A stretch of DNA of 64,000 bases, from assembly GCA_012845835.1 (NCBI GenBank), contig JABAKD010000019.1, forward strand, positions 4,936,994 to 5,000,993. Reading direction: 5' to 3'. The notes beneath the pieces were generated by a model. The model was given only the letters and a program-made list of their open reading frames with translations. It was not told the DNA's origin and made no database searches. The position numbers and the translations under genes were made by a program. Position 1 is the stretch's first letter. Each line of letters starts with the position of its first letter. Shown in pieces: positions 49,501 through 57,830 of this stretch. The DNA is from Undaria pinnatifida. Taxonomy: Eukaryota > Sar > Phaeophyceae > Laminariales > Alariaceae.

Positions 49501-49598
49501 ATGTAGCCCGCGTAGGCGTACACGCTCATTTCGACGACCATGGAGCTAACCAGACATGCCATGATCGCCAGAATGGCTACATAAGGAAACGGAGCCAT
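28236..49598 (-). CDS. MFS transporter, DHA1/ZIF-like, nine exons
   Basis: Predicted 12-TM membrane carrier of the major facilitator superfamily. Exons read on the minus strand: 49598-49460, 47295-47112, 35952-35849, 35489-35384, 33884-33771, 32449-32284, 30537-30442, 29450-29226, 28529-28236. They sum to 1,428 bases, giving 475 residues plus a TAG stop, and reading phase is kept at all junctions. Visible family marks are motif A (GIAGDRLGQR) after TM2, a motif B-like arginine/glycine helix in TM4 (RFLLGLLNG), motif C in TM5 (LGPGVGGLLAEP), an FNEVYPLWALSS block after TM7, and RSQRIG between TM8 and TM9. The order and spacing resemble plant and algal zinc-induced-facilitator-like carriers, as known for that family. 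The substrate cannot be told from sequence. The start is the ATG directly after an in-frame TGA. The exon 6 acceptor is the least certain boundary. The coding parts I read carry no stop or frameshift, so the gene may be functional. Confidence 0.87.
29226..29450 (-). CDS. MFS transporter exon 8 (TM8-TM10 region)
   Basis: Acceptor ATCGGCAG, donor GTGGGT, exactly 75 codons. It reads VLFLCGVLVLALETLVV, then WLGINRSQRIGSVVEI, then two hydrophobic segments (PIYILLPMLS and IFFTSVTLLVIYYAG). The R-S-Q-R-I-G loop is the expected TM8-TM9 connector. The intron on its acceptor side holds a CAT/CGT trinucleotide tract. Confidence 0.86.
29540..29750. repeat. CAT/CGT trinucleotide microsatellite in transporter intron 7
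   Basis: CATCGTCATCATCGTCATC-type imperfect triplets cover about 200 bases. On the gene strand it reads GATGACGATGACG, and it lies about 90 bases before the exon 8 acceptor. Methionine- and valine-rich open frames here are artefacts of the triplet repeat. Confidence 0.88.
30419..30441 (-). promoter_or_regulatory. Exon 7 donor embedded in a GT dinucleotide tract
   Basis: The gene-strand sequence right after the last exon base is GTGTGTGTGTGGTGTGTGTT. Several overlapping GT dinucleotides could serve as alternative 5' splice sites. Only the first keeps frame with the exon 8 start chosen here. Confidence 0.75.
30442..30537 (-). CDS. MFS transporter exon 7 (TM7 end, FNEVYPLWAL block)
   Basis: Acceptor CTCCTCAG, phase 0 at both ends, 32 codons. 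It reads CVYSGFNEVYPLWALSS then KGGLDWSTPQIGK. The FDE/FNE-V-x-PLWA block followed by a GL-x-W-S-x-x-Q-I-G loop is characteristic of ZIF-like carriers. The donor GTGTGT is the first of several GT steps, because the intron opens with a GT-rich dinucleotide run. Confidence 0.87.
32284..32449 (-). CDS. MFS transporter exon 6 (central loop, start of TM7)
   Basis: Encodes a charged central loop (GQDESKVEQESLLAQ) leading into NIRVLLLINGIYA, the start of TM7. The donor GTGCGG is clear, and phase 0 fits the next exon. The acceptor at GTCCAG is the best in-phase choice but has a poor pyrimidine tract. The true start could differ, or a small extra exon could precede it. Confidence 0.7.
33771..33884 (-). 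CDS. MFS transporter exon 5 (TM6)
   Basis: Acceptor CAACAG, donor GTGAGT. It reads YPYLLPNLIGAGLSFV then ALPLVLCSLQDL. The phrase YPYLLPNLIGA is a common TM6 start in this subfamily. It is too short to be found as a long open frame and was placed by joining phase with exon 4. Confidence 0.86.
35384..35489 (-). CDS. MFS transporter exon 4 (TM5, motif C)
   Basis: Acceptor GTTCAG, donor GTGAAT. The A|GT split codon gives serine, then SWTVGGILGPGVGG and LLAEPATYHPATFSQ. The G-P-x-x-G-G core is motif C of drug:proton antiporter-type MFS carriers. It ends HGLFG plus two bases of an arginine codon. Confidence 0.88.
35560..35635 (+). repeat. GGGT microsatellite in transporter intron 3
   Basis: GGGTGGGTGGGT-type tract with a few GAGT/GAGG variants over about 70 bases. 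It lies inside the 359-base intron between exons 3 and 4. The plus strand, opposite the gene, carries the G runs and could form G-quadruplex DNA. Confidence 0.9.
35849..35952 (-). CDS. MFS transporter exon 3 (TM4)
   Basis: Acceptor GCGCCAG, donor GTGAGT. The split codon AG|G supplies the arginine that starts RFLLGLLNGATVV, a motif B-like TM4. It continues SRTLVSDVCGSEHE, matching the usual S/K-x-x-x-E/D-V/I-C region before TM5. The upstream intron of about 11.2 kb separates it from exon 2. Confidence 0.88.
36762..38023. mobile_element. Long-TIR (foldback) DNA element in intron 2
   Basis: Two 221-base inverted repeats, 36,762-36,982 and 37,803-38,023, both start GCAGACGACAGAAA from the outside. 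Shared internal pieces are CGCCACCGTGCGGTATAG, GTCAACTCAGCCTCGTACCG, ACACCAACTCCTTGCGG and CATAACGCTTTCTGTCG. The 820-base middle has no transposase I can recognise. Total 1,262 bp. Long TIRs recall Mutator-like or foldback elements, but no target-site duplication is obvious, so the superfamily is open. Confidence 0.82.
38024..40260. other. Intron 2 sequence with no recognised gene
   Basis: AT-richer sequence inside the large transporter intron. Open frames on both strands lack family motifs. One segment (near 38,255-38,300, ATCTTCGGAGATGCGGTGAA) has a diverged match near 44,548-44,590. GGACGGATGCCGAGTGAGAC (38,490) has a diverged match near 39,130. Both suggest old repeats. Confidence 0.45.
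40265..40415 (-). mobile_element. Possible tRNA-derived SINE fragment
   Basis: On the minus strand, CGTGAGTGCGAATCCCCCCG resembles a tRNA T-arm/B box with one key mismatch, and CCTCGAGCCTGG upstream loosely fits an A box. On the plus strand, CCCGGGTGGTCTAGTGG (40,367-40,385) looks like a tRNA 5' end. Neither strand folds into a full tRNA by eye. Confidence 0.3.
40627..42410 (-). repeat. C-rich composite element, copy C (inverted, intron 2)
   Basis: The same module order as copies A and D, read on the minus strand, from CTCCAGCTGTGAGATCG at 40,632 to the complement of TTACATTGCATAACC near 42,400. It includes three internal tandem units of about 250 bp marked by ATTGCGTA-ACATCGTACAA (about 41,086, 41,344, 41,593, ending near 41,850). 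Each unit carries a G tract on the plus strand. It lies in the transporter gene's intron in the same sense as the gene. Confidence 0.82.
42600..43010 (+). repeat. GTGCGGTTCGGT minisatellite, left part
   Basis: Diverged units of about 45 bp with the core CTACGGTGCGGTTCGGTGCG and an AAAATCC spacer. It follows two AGCAGCACCGTG copies at about 42,628 and 42,650. It is interrupted at about 43,010 by other repeats and resumes near 43,920. Confidence 0.75.
43134..43398 (+). mobile_element. MITE, GAGTCGTTCTAC family, copy 2
   Basis: 265 bp with inverted ends GAGTCGTTCTACGGTAGCC and GACTGATTCTACGATAGCC (right end complemented). The interior has a duplicated CGCCGGTTTCAAAACCAGC-like piece and TCTCCTGAAATACGGTGCCC. 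Non-coding. Confidence 0.82.
43568..43838 (-). mobile_element. tRNA-derived SINE candidate, copy 1
   Basis: Minus strand. A-box-like TGGCGTCGTCGAC (43,818-43,830) and a good B box GGATCAATTC (43,784-43,793) lie about 35 bases apart, as in a tRNA promoter. A 3' body follows that matches 51,110-51,310 (CATCCCGCCGTTTCAGGG in that copy, G-run, AGTTTGGGTAA, ATTTGCAAGTGG). Another fragment of the same 3' end lies at 43,868-43,915. Confidence 0.65.
43915..44060 (+). repeat. GTGCGGTTCGGT minisatellite, right part
   Basis: It resumes the 42.6-43.0 kb array: CCTACGGTGCGGTTCGGTGC and two further units, ending with complementary ACCGAACCGACGG. The split by about 0.9 kb of MITE and SINE sequence indicates insertion into an older array. 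Confidence 0.7.
44061..47111. other. Intron 2 sequence with no recognised gene
   Basis: It contains a 118-codon open frame (44,077-44,433, plus, beginning MFEIMVNFGLSAKEINL) with ordinary composition but no motif I know. A short direct repeat near 45,668 and 45,703 (ACGC-CGTGAGCTCAGTCAAC / CGCGCGTAAGATCAGTCAAC) and a diverged pair near 46,060-46,150 (GGTTG-C-CCGACGCTGTAAAA) are also present. No supportable gene. Confidence 0.45.
47112..47295 (-). CDS. MFS transporter exon 2 (TM2, motif A, TM3)
   Basis: Acceptor GCGCCAG, donor GTGAGG. It reads GYYAGLMSSSFMIGRLF, then WGIAGDRLGQRFVLV, then a hydrophobic TM3. The G-x3-D-R-x-G-x-R pattern is MFS motif A, which lies in the cytoplasmic loop between TM2 and TM3. 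This is the single strongest piece of evidence for the gene family. Confidence 0.9.
47651..48045 (+). repeat. 206-bp tandem duplication in transporter intron 1
   Basis: Two units start GGCTCCAAACTTAA at 47,651 and 47,857. They share TTTGAGATCGAAGTACCCAA, GCCTCAATGCTGACGAGCG and TTGGGATTATAGTACCCACA with scattered mismatches. Confidence 0.9.
48555..48817 (-). mobile_element. MITE, GAGTCGTTCTAC family, copy 3
   Basis: 263 bp, inverted relative to copy 2. The left end is GACTGATTCTACGATAACC and the right end is the complement of GAGTCGTTCTACAGGAGG. The interior CGTATTTCAGGAGATACGG is complementary to the copy 2 piece. It lies in transporter intron 1. Confidence 0.78.
49460..49598 (-). CDS. MFS transporter exon 1 (TM1)
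   Basis: Encodes residues 1-46 and the first base of codon 47. It begins MAPFPYVAIL and ends VVDDKDEA, covering TM1 and the start of the following loop. The donor is GTGATA. The ATG is directly preceded by an in-frame TGA, and an acceptor-like CTGTGCAG lies just before that, so a 5' UTR intron is possible. DD-K-DEAG running into YYAG across the junction is typical of this carrier subfamily. Confidence 0.82.
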
Positions 49599-51099
49599 TC
49601 ACTGCACAGGTCACCCAAGACATAGTAGAGAGGTGCGGAAATAATGACACAATCATGTTCGTTACTGGGTCGCCCACGTCAAGAAGTACATACCTAAGAG
49701 CACACATGAGGAAAGATGGAGTGTAGAGCACGGTTATAAATAACGTTTTTGAGTCTCTTTATTGTATTCATTCGAAAACTGGCGTCTTAATATATGTAAA
49801 GGGGCTCCGCTATGCGGGCGGCTAACGGCGCTCGCTACGCTCGCTCAAGGAATATTTCCACTACATGCGAACAGGGGAGAAAGAAAAGGCCCATGCTCTG
49901 GTGAGGCTAGCAATGCGATATTGCCAAAAGCTACTGGTGCGGAGCCTATTGCCCTGTGCTGTGCTATGGGCCTGTTGGCGACGGCAAGTTCTGATCGGCT
50001 GTATTGGTAAAAGTTTCAAAACCGAAAACGAGAAGAGGATCGGGAGGGAAGACAACCAATGAAGAAAGCAAACATACGAGTATGCACATGTTTCCTGGCT
50101 CTTGGGAGCGTCGCAGGCCAGTGTCGTTGAACAGAAAATAAGTGGGGTGGTGGAGAAATTGGTGGCTAGCGAAATAAAAAGTGCAGATTTATACATATTC
50201 AGCTTTTCTAGAGTGCCACATACAATGTATAGATCCTCGCGAGCACCAAAGAAAAGGCGTCCCGGAGAACAGAAAAGCGTGGAACTAGACGGGACCGATC
50301 TCCGCCAGAGTGCGGTGTCCCGATACGACATCGCTAAACTATCACTGGACTCACACCCCCCTTTGTCGTATCTGTCTCCAAGAAGAACGCACAATCAACA
50401 GCCTCCCTGTTTTTGCAACTGATACGGTACGGTACCATATTTTCATTTACTCGAGAAAAAAAAGCGAGTCAATGAAAAATTCAATCAATCAAAAAGTAGT
50501 ATACCTGCACTGCTGCGGCCGAACGAAAGGTAGCAATAACCACTGTCATCGAAATTACCTTCATAAACCAAGATTCACAATCCGGGAACATAATTTAAAC
50601 TTACTCCAAACAATAAAACCCAACATCCGAAGCCCAAGATCTACCACTTACTCGAGAAAATGTTGGGCATATTCTTTACAATATATATATACCTTGAAAC
50701 TAAACCCTAACCAAACGAAACGCCACCATCTAATCAATGTAGGGTGAAACCCCCTTCGTCTCGTACACAGTGTGCACAAGCCATTTCCTGGAATATTTGG
50801 TAAGCTCTAGAGCAAAATCTAGGTACCAAAATATCAAAGTCCGACAACTCCACACAATAATAAATGCAAAAGTAAGGGAAAAATCCGAAAACAAATATCC
50901 AGAATCGAAAACAAACTGCATGCATACAGCAGTCTTCTCAAAGAACATCTCCAACATCAATCCGCACTCAGCTGCCGCTCCTAGTAGTAGTGAATTTTTA
51001 CCAAACACCGTGATGATACGGGCCTCCAGGATACTGCCTCCTCGACGGGTACACATCTTAAATCATCCGAATTAAAAAATGTCCAGGTCCGAAACATAA
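49599..51099. other. Upstream of the transporter; no recognised gene
   Basis: It should contain the transporter promoter, but no core element can be assigned. Open frames at 49,861-50,394 (minus) and 50,102-50,747 (plus) have ordinary composition and no recognised motif. A self-complementary GCGCTCGCTACGCTCGCTC lies near 49,829. TACTCGAGAAAA occurs twice (50,449 and 50,650). Confidence 0.45.
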
Positions 51100-51104
51100 T
51101 AACG

Positions 51105-51395
51105 TCATTTGTTTACGATGACCACTTGCAAAATGTTAGCAAAACGTTTACCCAAACTAAGCCTTATAACACCCCCCCCCTGAAACGGCGGGATGGCAGC
51201 TCGGCCGTATATACGGGCGCACCTGTCAATATGCTCAAGCGGTGTCAGCTCCTGGGTATAACGTGGAGAATACTTTTCAAGTTCGATATGGGAAAAGTCT
51301 AAAAAAGTGTACCATTTTTTGTGTACAGTGACAGTGGGAGTCGAACGCACGAGCAAAAGAAAACATGGTCCTGCCGACGACGCCATGCTGTAGGG
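51105..51395 (-). mobile_element. tRNA-derived SINE candidate, copy 2
   Basis: Minus strand. A-box-like TGGCGTCGTCGGCAGG (51,370-51,385) and B box CGTTCGACTCCC (51,336-51,347) are at tRNA-like spacing. The 3' body is shared with copy 1, including the G-run at 51,171-51,180 and GGTAAACGTTTTGC. The A box differs from the TRGCNNARYNGG consensus at one key position. A C tract on the plus strand marks the same point in both copies. Confidence 0.7.
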
Positions 51396-53134
51396 GTATA
51401 GGTCGGGGACAACGTGTGACCTCTGCAGGTTTGCCTATTATTGAGCATGTAGGGTAATCACATTATTGGCCTCACTTAGGAGAGACGTAGATATATCGTT
51501 AGACTCCACGAGAGCCTCGGATGACTTCTGAGCGCCGACGCGCATGCCTCGGATTAATTTCCTGACTACCCCTGAAAGAACACGCCAAAATGTCATACGA
51601 AAGCGGCCAATTACCTATCAAATCAGACAGTTGCAGGTCTTTCAAGGCCGTACTCTAGAGTAGGTTGGACATGCCCCGCTCAATTTTACGAATTAAAGCG
51701 TGATTTTTGAACACGATGTCGATCATGGACTAACCGACAAATGAAAAGACGGTCTCTTCATTTTGTTGTGTCCGAGAGATATGGCCAATATTACGAAACG
51801 AAAAAAGACAAAAGCACCCTAAACTTGCGCAATAAAATTAAACAACATAGAGGCCGGCGCATTTCCGCTTGTCTGCACATGCGGTTCAAAATCGTCGTTA
51901 TAAGTTTATATCAAAATGCTCAAAATTAAGCGAAGCAATGAAGAAATGACAGTTTCTCCATTTTTTTTCGAAAAAAGTTGACTTGGACATGGAACCGAGT
52001 TTGGTAATATCTCTTGTTGGGTGGTGAATTGGGCAATGTAACACTTATGCACATTTTCTTCAAGGAGGGTCTTAAGCATTGTTTCCACCAAATATCACCT
52101 TGATCGGCAACGGTAACGACGATTTTTTAACGTATTTTGTTCGAAAATGTTTGTGCTATTGAGATATCGCGGATATCTCGGCGAGGTCGAGTCGGAAAGA
52201 AACGAAGCCGTAGTCTAGACTTTTTCATGTACTCTTTTTTCCTGCGTGTACATTGTGCAATGTTGCGTGTCAGGGGCAGCGCTTCAAATTTCCAAGTCCT
52301 ACCTCCTGAAAGCGTTGCGCTACGACATTCGGAAACATCTTCGAAAAACATAAGTTGGTATTTGCGCGCCGTGTTCCGCCGAATAGAGCGGTTCTCAACC
52401 AACCCCGTTTAATACACACTAAATACAAATATATTTCAGCCCCCCTGTTCATTTTGTCAAACGTGGTCTCGAGCAGTTGGCCATGTAGTGCTGCTCACGC
52501 ACGATGTTTGGCCGATAACGGCGATGAATTTAGTCGAGTCTAGTCTGCAGTGGTTGACGAGATACGACTATAAGCGCCATTATCCGTTTTTAGGCTGGTG
52601 TTAAATGGGATGTTGGGGGATCCTTGTCGATATGATCGTCGAAACAGACAGCTGTATCTATCGCCGCGAGACCACAGCTGACAACAACAGCACAAAACCC
52701 AGGTAGGTATTAATAGTAGATTCTCTTATTATTATTGTTATCGAGCAAGATTTGCTGATTTTTGGGTCAGGATACAAGTGATCGAGAGGGGGGAGGGGAG
52801 GACGGTAAAATATCTAGTACTTGCAGCCTGCCCGATTAACCGTATAGTTTTGTAAGTTACGGACACATGATTCATGATTCACGTATGTACGAGCGATATA
52901 GGATATATGGTAGTGGGAAATGAGTGTTTTTTATTGGATGGTGGTTTGTTGTCAGAATGTCAGCCACCCCGCTGAAAACACGCCTTTTACGGTATGTATA
53001 GTTCTGGGTTGATTCCGATGGGGTACGCCCTTTATATCAGTCTTGGTTCGGTCCAGTTTTTGCCCCTGATTTGTGGGCGGCTTCAGACCGATGTTGACTC
53101 ATCCCGTGTCTTCATTGTGATAACTTTTACTCGG
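51396..53134. other. Region with no recognised gene
   Basis: AT-rich sequence with a 19-base palindrome GAGATATCGCGGATATCTC at 52,161-52,179. Overlapping open frames of about 90 codons on both strands (52,127-52,412) are mutual shadows without known motifs. Confidence 0.45.
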
Positions 53135-53225
53135 CGATCGAAGTATCACACACAGCTTGCAAAGATGAGTTTCGACACAATATCCGATCTCACAGCTGGA
53201 GTGTATTTTCATTTTCATAATATAC
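53135..53225 (+). repeat. End fragment of the C-rich composite
   Basis: A solo copy of the terminal segment: GTATCACACACAGCTTGC, AAGATGAGTTTCGACAC, TCACAGCTGGAGTGTATTTT, then TTTTCATAATATA. The match stops abruptly on both sides. Confidence 0.75.
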
Positions 53226-54130
53226 TCGGATACGCCACGATAATATGATGGATTTTTCTACGTAAGGATCAACATCTGGGACTTCTCTTTTATCCGCTGC
53301 CACCGCGCAACCAAGGGCCCCGCATGAGGTGGCTCACGCGAGCAAGCCGACCCTGAGCATGGGTTTTCCTATCACACTAGTTTTGTGGGGCCATTAAACT
53401 AGTTCACACTAGTGTTAAGCGATAGCCATTATGTGGAACCGTGCTCGGGGAGGTGAACACGCTGGACCGGGGCTGACCCAAGACGCTTTTTTCCCGGGAT
53501 GCTTCAGGAGCGATTTTTCTTCGTCATCGACCTCCACCTTACACGAGAGTGACGGAACCTGCACGTACACCAGGAGCAACAGAAATCAAGACCTCCGAGA
53601 CGCAGCCTAAGGCAACCAGATACGGGAAGAGGCGGAGCTGTCAGGGATGGATAGCGATGAGCCAGAAGAGCCACGGTCTTTCACCTGCTAGCCAGACCTC
53701 CTTGTACGTGTTGCATTGAGCGAGCGATTTCTGGGCTGATTTTTGAGCTGCAGTTACGAGCAATTCTGCACGATGATTGAGAAAGGGAGGATGGCAGTGG
53801 AAGGACAGCCAGCAAAGCTAATGGGAATGAACGTGGAGCAGCAGCATGCATGTGCACAGCAGGGGTTCTGGGGAAGGTTAGGGGAGGAAGCGAGCAGGAC
53901 AGAACAAGCGAGGCGGGGACCGCCCCTTCCGCGCCAGCACGAGTCTCGGCTCACAAAAGGCGCAGTTTCATTTCTCTCGTTTTTTGTTGTGTTGTTCCAT
54001 ACTACTCTCTAGAGTTGATTGATGTGTTGTTTTTGTGTGTGTATCAGGTGGCACGTACAGTTCAGTATAGTGTCGTTAGTTCCTCGAGAGTTCAAGTCGA
54101 TTTTTCGTTCTTCAAGGCGCGTATGATATC
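53226..54130. other. Region with no recognised gene
   Basis: A 90-codon plus-strand frame (53,743-54,012) contains YEQFCTMIEKGRMAVEGQP and has normal composition, but I do not recognise it. ACTAGT occurs three times within 53,378-53,415. The region ends where a composite copy begins. Confidence 0.4.
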
Positions 54131-54950
54131 GTTTTCAATGGCGGTGACATTGCATGACCACATCACCTCGCCTGTTGTATTTATAAATATGTGTATCTCT
54201 TATAATTAGCGATGTCAGAAAATAATGGTATCTACATGATTGTACCTATCGATTGAAACGTTCTATCTTTCGATCCATGTACAATAACAAATTATAAAGC
54301 TTTTAACACGTTGTTTACTACACCTTAGAACTGGGTTGCACACTACATGTAACATCAAACCCTCTAGAAGAAAAAACATTACCAGGCGGGTGATATAAAT
54401 AGGTGTCTTCTTGCTGCAACCGTCAGATTCGTCCCCTTCAAGGGTTTATAGTTTCCGCGCACATATTGAAATGCTCGCCCCCCCCCCCCCCCCGATCCCT
54501 CTTGCTTAAACGCACCACCTGAAATCAAAGTCTGCCAGAGTAGTAAACACTACCAGCCAGCTGATATCATCTCATTATCCATCTAGCCATCCATGCCGTA
54601 GCTCCAACTGATCTCCGCCTCCCCCCCCCCCCCCCCTCCCCTCCCCTTTGTTCCCCGCCCAGTTCGTTCAAATGCCCCACTTACAATCAAAATCGGCTAG
54701 AGTAATAAACACTTCCAAGCAGTTGATATCACGTCATCATCTTTCTAGCCTTCCATGACGTAGTTTTCATTCATCCCCCCTTTCCCCCCCTCCAACGCCC
54801 CCTCCTTCCCCACACCCCGCACGATCGCCTAGACCCAGCAACCGCGCGTATAGCAAGCCCCTACATAAATGGTTGATGCGCGCGATCGGAGGATCACACA
54901 CAATGTTGCGACCATCAGTGTCGACCAAATCCTTGATTTTGATATTACTA
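54131..54950 (+). repeat. C-rich composite element, copy D
   Basis: It starts GTTTTCAATGGCGGTGACAT with TGCATGACCACATCACCTCG, then the same spacers and C tracts as copy A up to AGTGTCGACCAAATCC. It ends at an inverted junction near 54,950, where the terminal CAGCTG module follows in the opposite orientation. Confidence 0.82.
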
Positions 54951-55440
54951 TAAAAATTTATAATACACTCCAGCTGTGAGATCGAAGGTTTTGTCGAAAC
55001 AACTCTTTGCAAGCTGTGTGTGATACTCCGATCGCGCGTACTACGGGTTGTGTGTCCTCATTAAGGATTTAGGTCGGCGACTCCCCTTGCAACTACAGTG
55101 TAGCTACCAGGGTCAACAGGGTGATGTTAGGCAGTCTGTGCGCGGAAACTATAAAACCCGTTTCTGAGGGGGGCAAAATCTGACAGCTGTGGAAGGAAAT
55201 GCATCAGTTTATCAAGTGAATCCTGTAAGTCGAATATCCGGTGAGGGGGGCGGGCGGAGTTTTAAGGACGTGGGGGCCTGATTTTGATCAAAAGGGGGGC
55301 GGGAGGGGGGGAAAAGGGGGGAAGGGGACGGGTGGGGCAGGTCTATTTGTGCGTGGAAACTATAAATAGTTCTTGTGGTGGAGGGGGAGGAATGTGGCGG
55401 GGGGGCCGGGGGCGGGGGGGGGAGGGCTTTAGGTCGCATA
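54951..55440 (-). repeat. Composite terminal module, inverted
   Basis: It reads CACTCCAGCTGTGAGATCG, GGTCGGCGACTCCCCTTGC, GGAAACTATAAAACCCG, TTTTGATCAAAAGGGG, then G tracts on the plus strand. It is the reverse complement of the module at 55,595-55,915, so the two form an inverted pair centred near 55,480-55,520. Confidence 0.8.
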
Positions 55441-55594
55441 GACTCCGACCCCCCCTTGCCCCCCCCTTTATCCCCCCCTTTCCACCCTTCCCCCCCACCC
55501 CCCCCCCCCCTTTTGTACCCCTCTTCCCCATTTCTTCTTTTTCCCCCCCTCACCGATTAAACAGAAATATGCCACATGCCTCAACATATGTAAG

Positions 55595-55915
55595 AACTCC
55601 CTCTTGATCAAAACCAGGCCCTCACGTCCGTCAAAACTCCGCCCTCCCCTCACCAGTTATTCGACTTACAGGATTCGCTTGATAATCTGACGCATTTCCT
55701 CCCACGAGTTTTATAGTTTCCGCGCACAGGCTGACTATCATCGCCCTGTTGACCCTGATAGCTACGCTGTAGTTGCAAAGGGCCGACCCATACCGTTGAT
55801 GAAGACACACAACCCGTAATACGCGCTACTGGAGTATCACGAACAGGTTGCAAAGATGAGTCAAGACAAAATCTTCGATCTCACAGCTGAAGTGCATTTA
55901 TATAATATCTGACGC
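55595..55915 (+). repeat. Composite terminal module, direct
   Basis: CCTCTTGATCAAAACCAGGC, CAAAACTCCGCCCTCCCCTC, TTATAGTTTCCGCGCACAGG, then TCACAGCTGAAGTGCATTTA at the end. It lacks part of the CAGCTGTCAGATTTTG-type segment present in other copies. Confidence 0.78.
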
Positions 55916-56402
55916 GTTAAACCTTCTACACCTCATCAGTTGTCACCCGCAACCATGTCGGGACCCAGCGATCGCAGTGATGAAACACCTACTACTTCGT
56001 CCACATTAAAGTATTCAATAAGTAAATTTGATGTGTAACACCTTCTTGTAAACTTTCATTTTAAGGCTTAAACCTTGGCCTAGCTCAGTATTTGTATTCA
56101 ACCCACACCGTGTAGCAAAAAAATGAATACACACATAGTAAAACTATGAACAGTAACGGTATATTTAAAGTTTTATTATGATACCGCTACAACCCATAGT
56201 TGTTAAGGTTGGTTATTGGATGTTTATCTTCAAGGAAAAAAATGGATTTAACCATACCTGACAAAAGCCGCGAGGGGGAACGTTGAAATTCCCAAACGTC
56301 CCTCGCAAATTCGTTTTAGCCCTCCAAAGCAGTTTTCTCGGCGTACATAGATACGTTTTGCAGATATGCGCAACAGCCCCCCCTTGACCATTGTAAACCA
56401 AT
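55916..56402. other. Spacer with no recognised feature
   Basis: AT-rich sequence. Nothing coding or structural was recognised. Confidence 0.4.
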
Positions 56403-56705
56403 ATGTATTCGAAAACACCACTCTGAAAGAACCAGACAACGAAGTCTAGAGTATCAACAAAAACATACCCCTTTAGCAACAACAACGCGGACACAAAATA
56501 TAATGTACTCGAACACCCCAGTCTGAAACGACACGATAACGAAGTCTAGAACATGAACCAAAAGATACAGGTGTAGCAACAACCTCGCGGACACAAAAAA
56601 ATATGTATTCGAAAACACCACTCTGAAACAACACGATAACGAAGTGTACAACATCAACCAAAACAACCCCGTATAGCAACAACCACGCGGACACAAGTTC
56701 TCAAA
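56403..56705. repeat. 100-bp tandem repeat, three units
   Basis: ATGTATTCGAAAACACCACT at 56,403, ATGTACTCGAACACCCCAG at 56,503 and ATGTATTCGAAAACACCACT at 56,603. The units share GATAACGAAGTCTAGA and CAACAAC-CGCGGACACAA. The period of 100 is not a multiple of three, so the open frames on the minus strand shift between units and are not a gene. Confidence 0.9.
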
Positions 56706-57235
56706 ACATAAGAACATCCACACACTATAACCAGATATACGTCCACATACGAAACCCAGTCAAAAGATGAAACCCATGTACTCTGGGTTCCAAATTAATG
56801 TCCCTACGAGTCAGAAACATCACATAGGCTACATATAGTCTTCACACAAACCTAAAATGCGTCAAAACTGCTTGTTGCCAAAAACAGGTTCATCAAGAAC
56901 GCAACAACAGACAGAACAAGAGGCGGGGTAATCACAGCAGCGCAAACTCTTTTCGCATTCGCCCACCACACCACGTCCTTTACAATTGGTTTTTGGCATC
57001 AGAGAACTGGGTCCAACGCATGCCCGTAGAGTCTTAGGTGGAGTGAGGAGCGGTAGTAAAAATTAAGCGCGCTGCTCGATAACTTGTACCTGACCGTCGG
57101 TTTACTGAACAATCTCTGGGCCGTGTCTCCTCTGTAAAAGGTGTGTGAGGAATTTTATATGTCGTTTTCAAGCAAGCGGTTGCGTTGACATATACTGCCT
57201 GGCTTGATGTAAAGGAACGGAACACCACACAGCAA
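56706..57235. other. Spacer with no recognised gene
   Basis: Mixed sequence. No coding or RNA signal was recognised. Confidence 0.4.
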
Positions 57236-57830
57236 TCACCTACTACACGCTAGGGTATGCTTTACAAACAAGAGCACCAGACATGGACGCGATATCTACA
57301 GAACCACAACATCTTTGACAAAAGTTGGGAGAAAACAGGGCGTAAAATCGTACACTAGACAAAAATATTTTGAAAAGAAGTACAGACAGATATGTCAACA
57401 CTGCGGTAGACCACACGACCAACCTATTACGCAGGGTATTTCGTGCATTCGGCCGTTTGCATGATCGCCTGACAGCCTCTACCAAACTAAATAGCATATG
57501 TCTAACGAAGTAAAGTCACCTTCGCGTTCAATAGTGGTGATATCGCATGCCCAAGTCACCTCGCTTGGTGTATTTGTAAGATGTATCGTCTATCTTAGAA
57601 TTGGCGACCTCAGAGCCCCACATCAGCACGGTAAAAAACATGGACGTAAAATCGTACATTTGAGACAAAAATAATGTGAAAAAGAAGTACAGCCAGACAT
57701 GTTATAGTTGCGGCAAACCACACTACCAACGTATTACGTAAGGTATTTCGAACGTACCGTCTGCATGATCGCTTCCCAACCTATGCCAAGCGAAGTATGA
57801 CTAACGAAGTACGTAGCGCCAATTAATTTC
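57236..57830 (+). repeat. R300 family, two tandem units
   Basis: CGTAAAATCGTACA marks units at about 57,340 and 57,646 (period about 306). Both carry GAAGTACAG-CAGA, GCGG-A-ACCACAC-ACCAAC and CGTCTGCATGATCGC-like segments. It is colinear with 8,881-9,287 and 10,839-11,400. Confidence 0.85.

Noticed and set aside
49861-50394. 177-codon minus-strand frame upstream of the transporter
   Set aside because: It has no motif and overlaps plus-strand frames of equal quality. I cannot choose between them or support either.
56213-56723. Hydrophobic minus-strand frames that look like membrane segments
   Set aside because: They lie in a 100-bp tandem repeat whose period is not a multiple of three, so the frame shifts in each unit.
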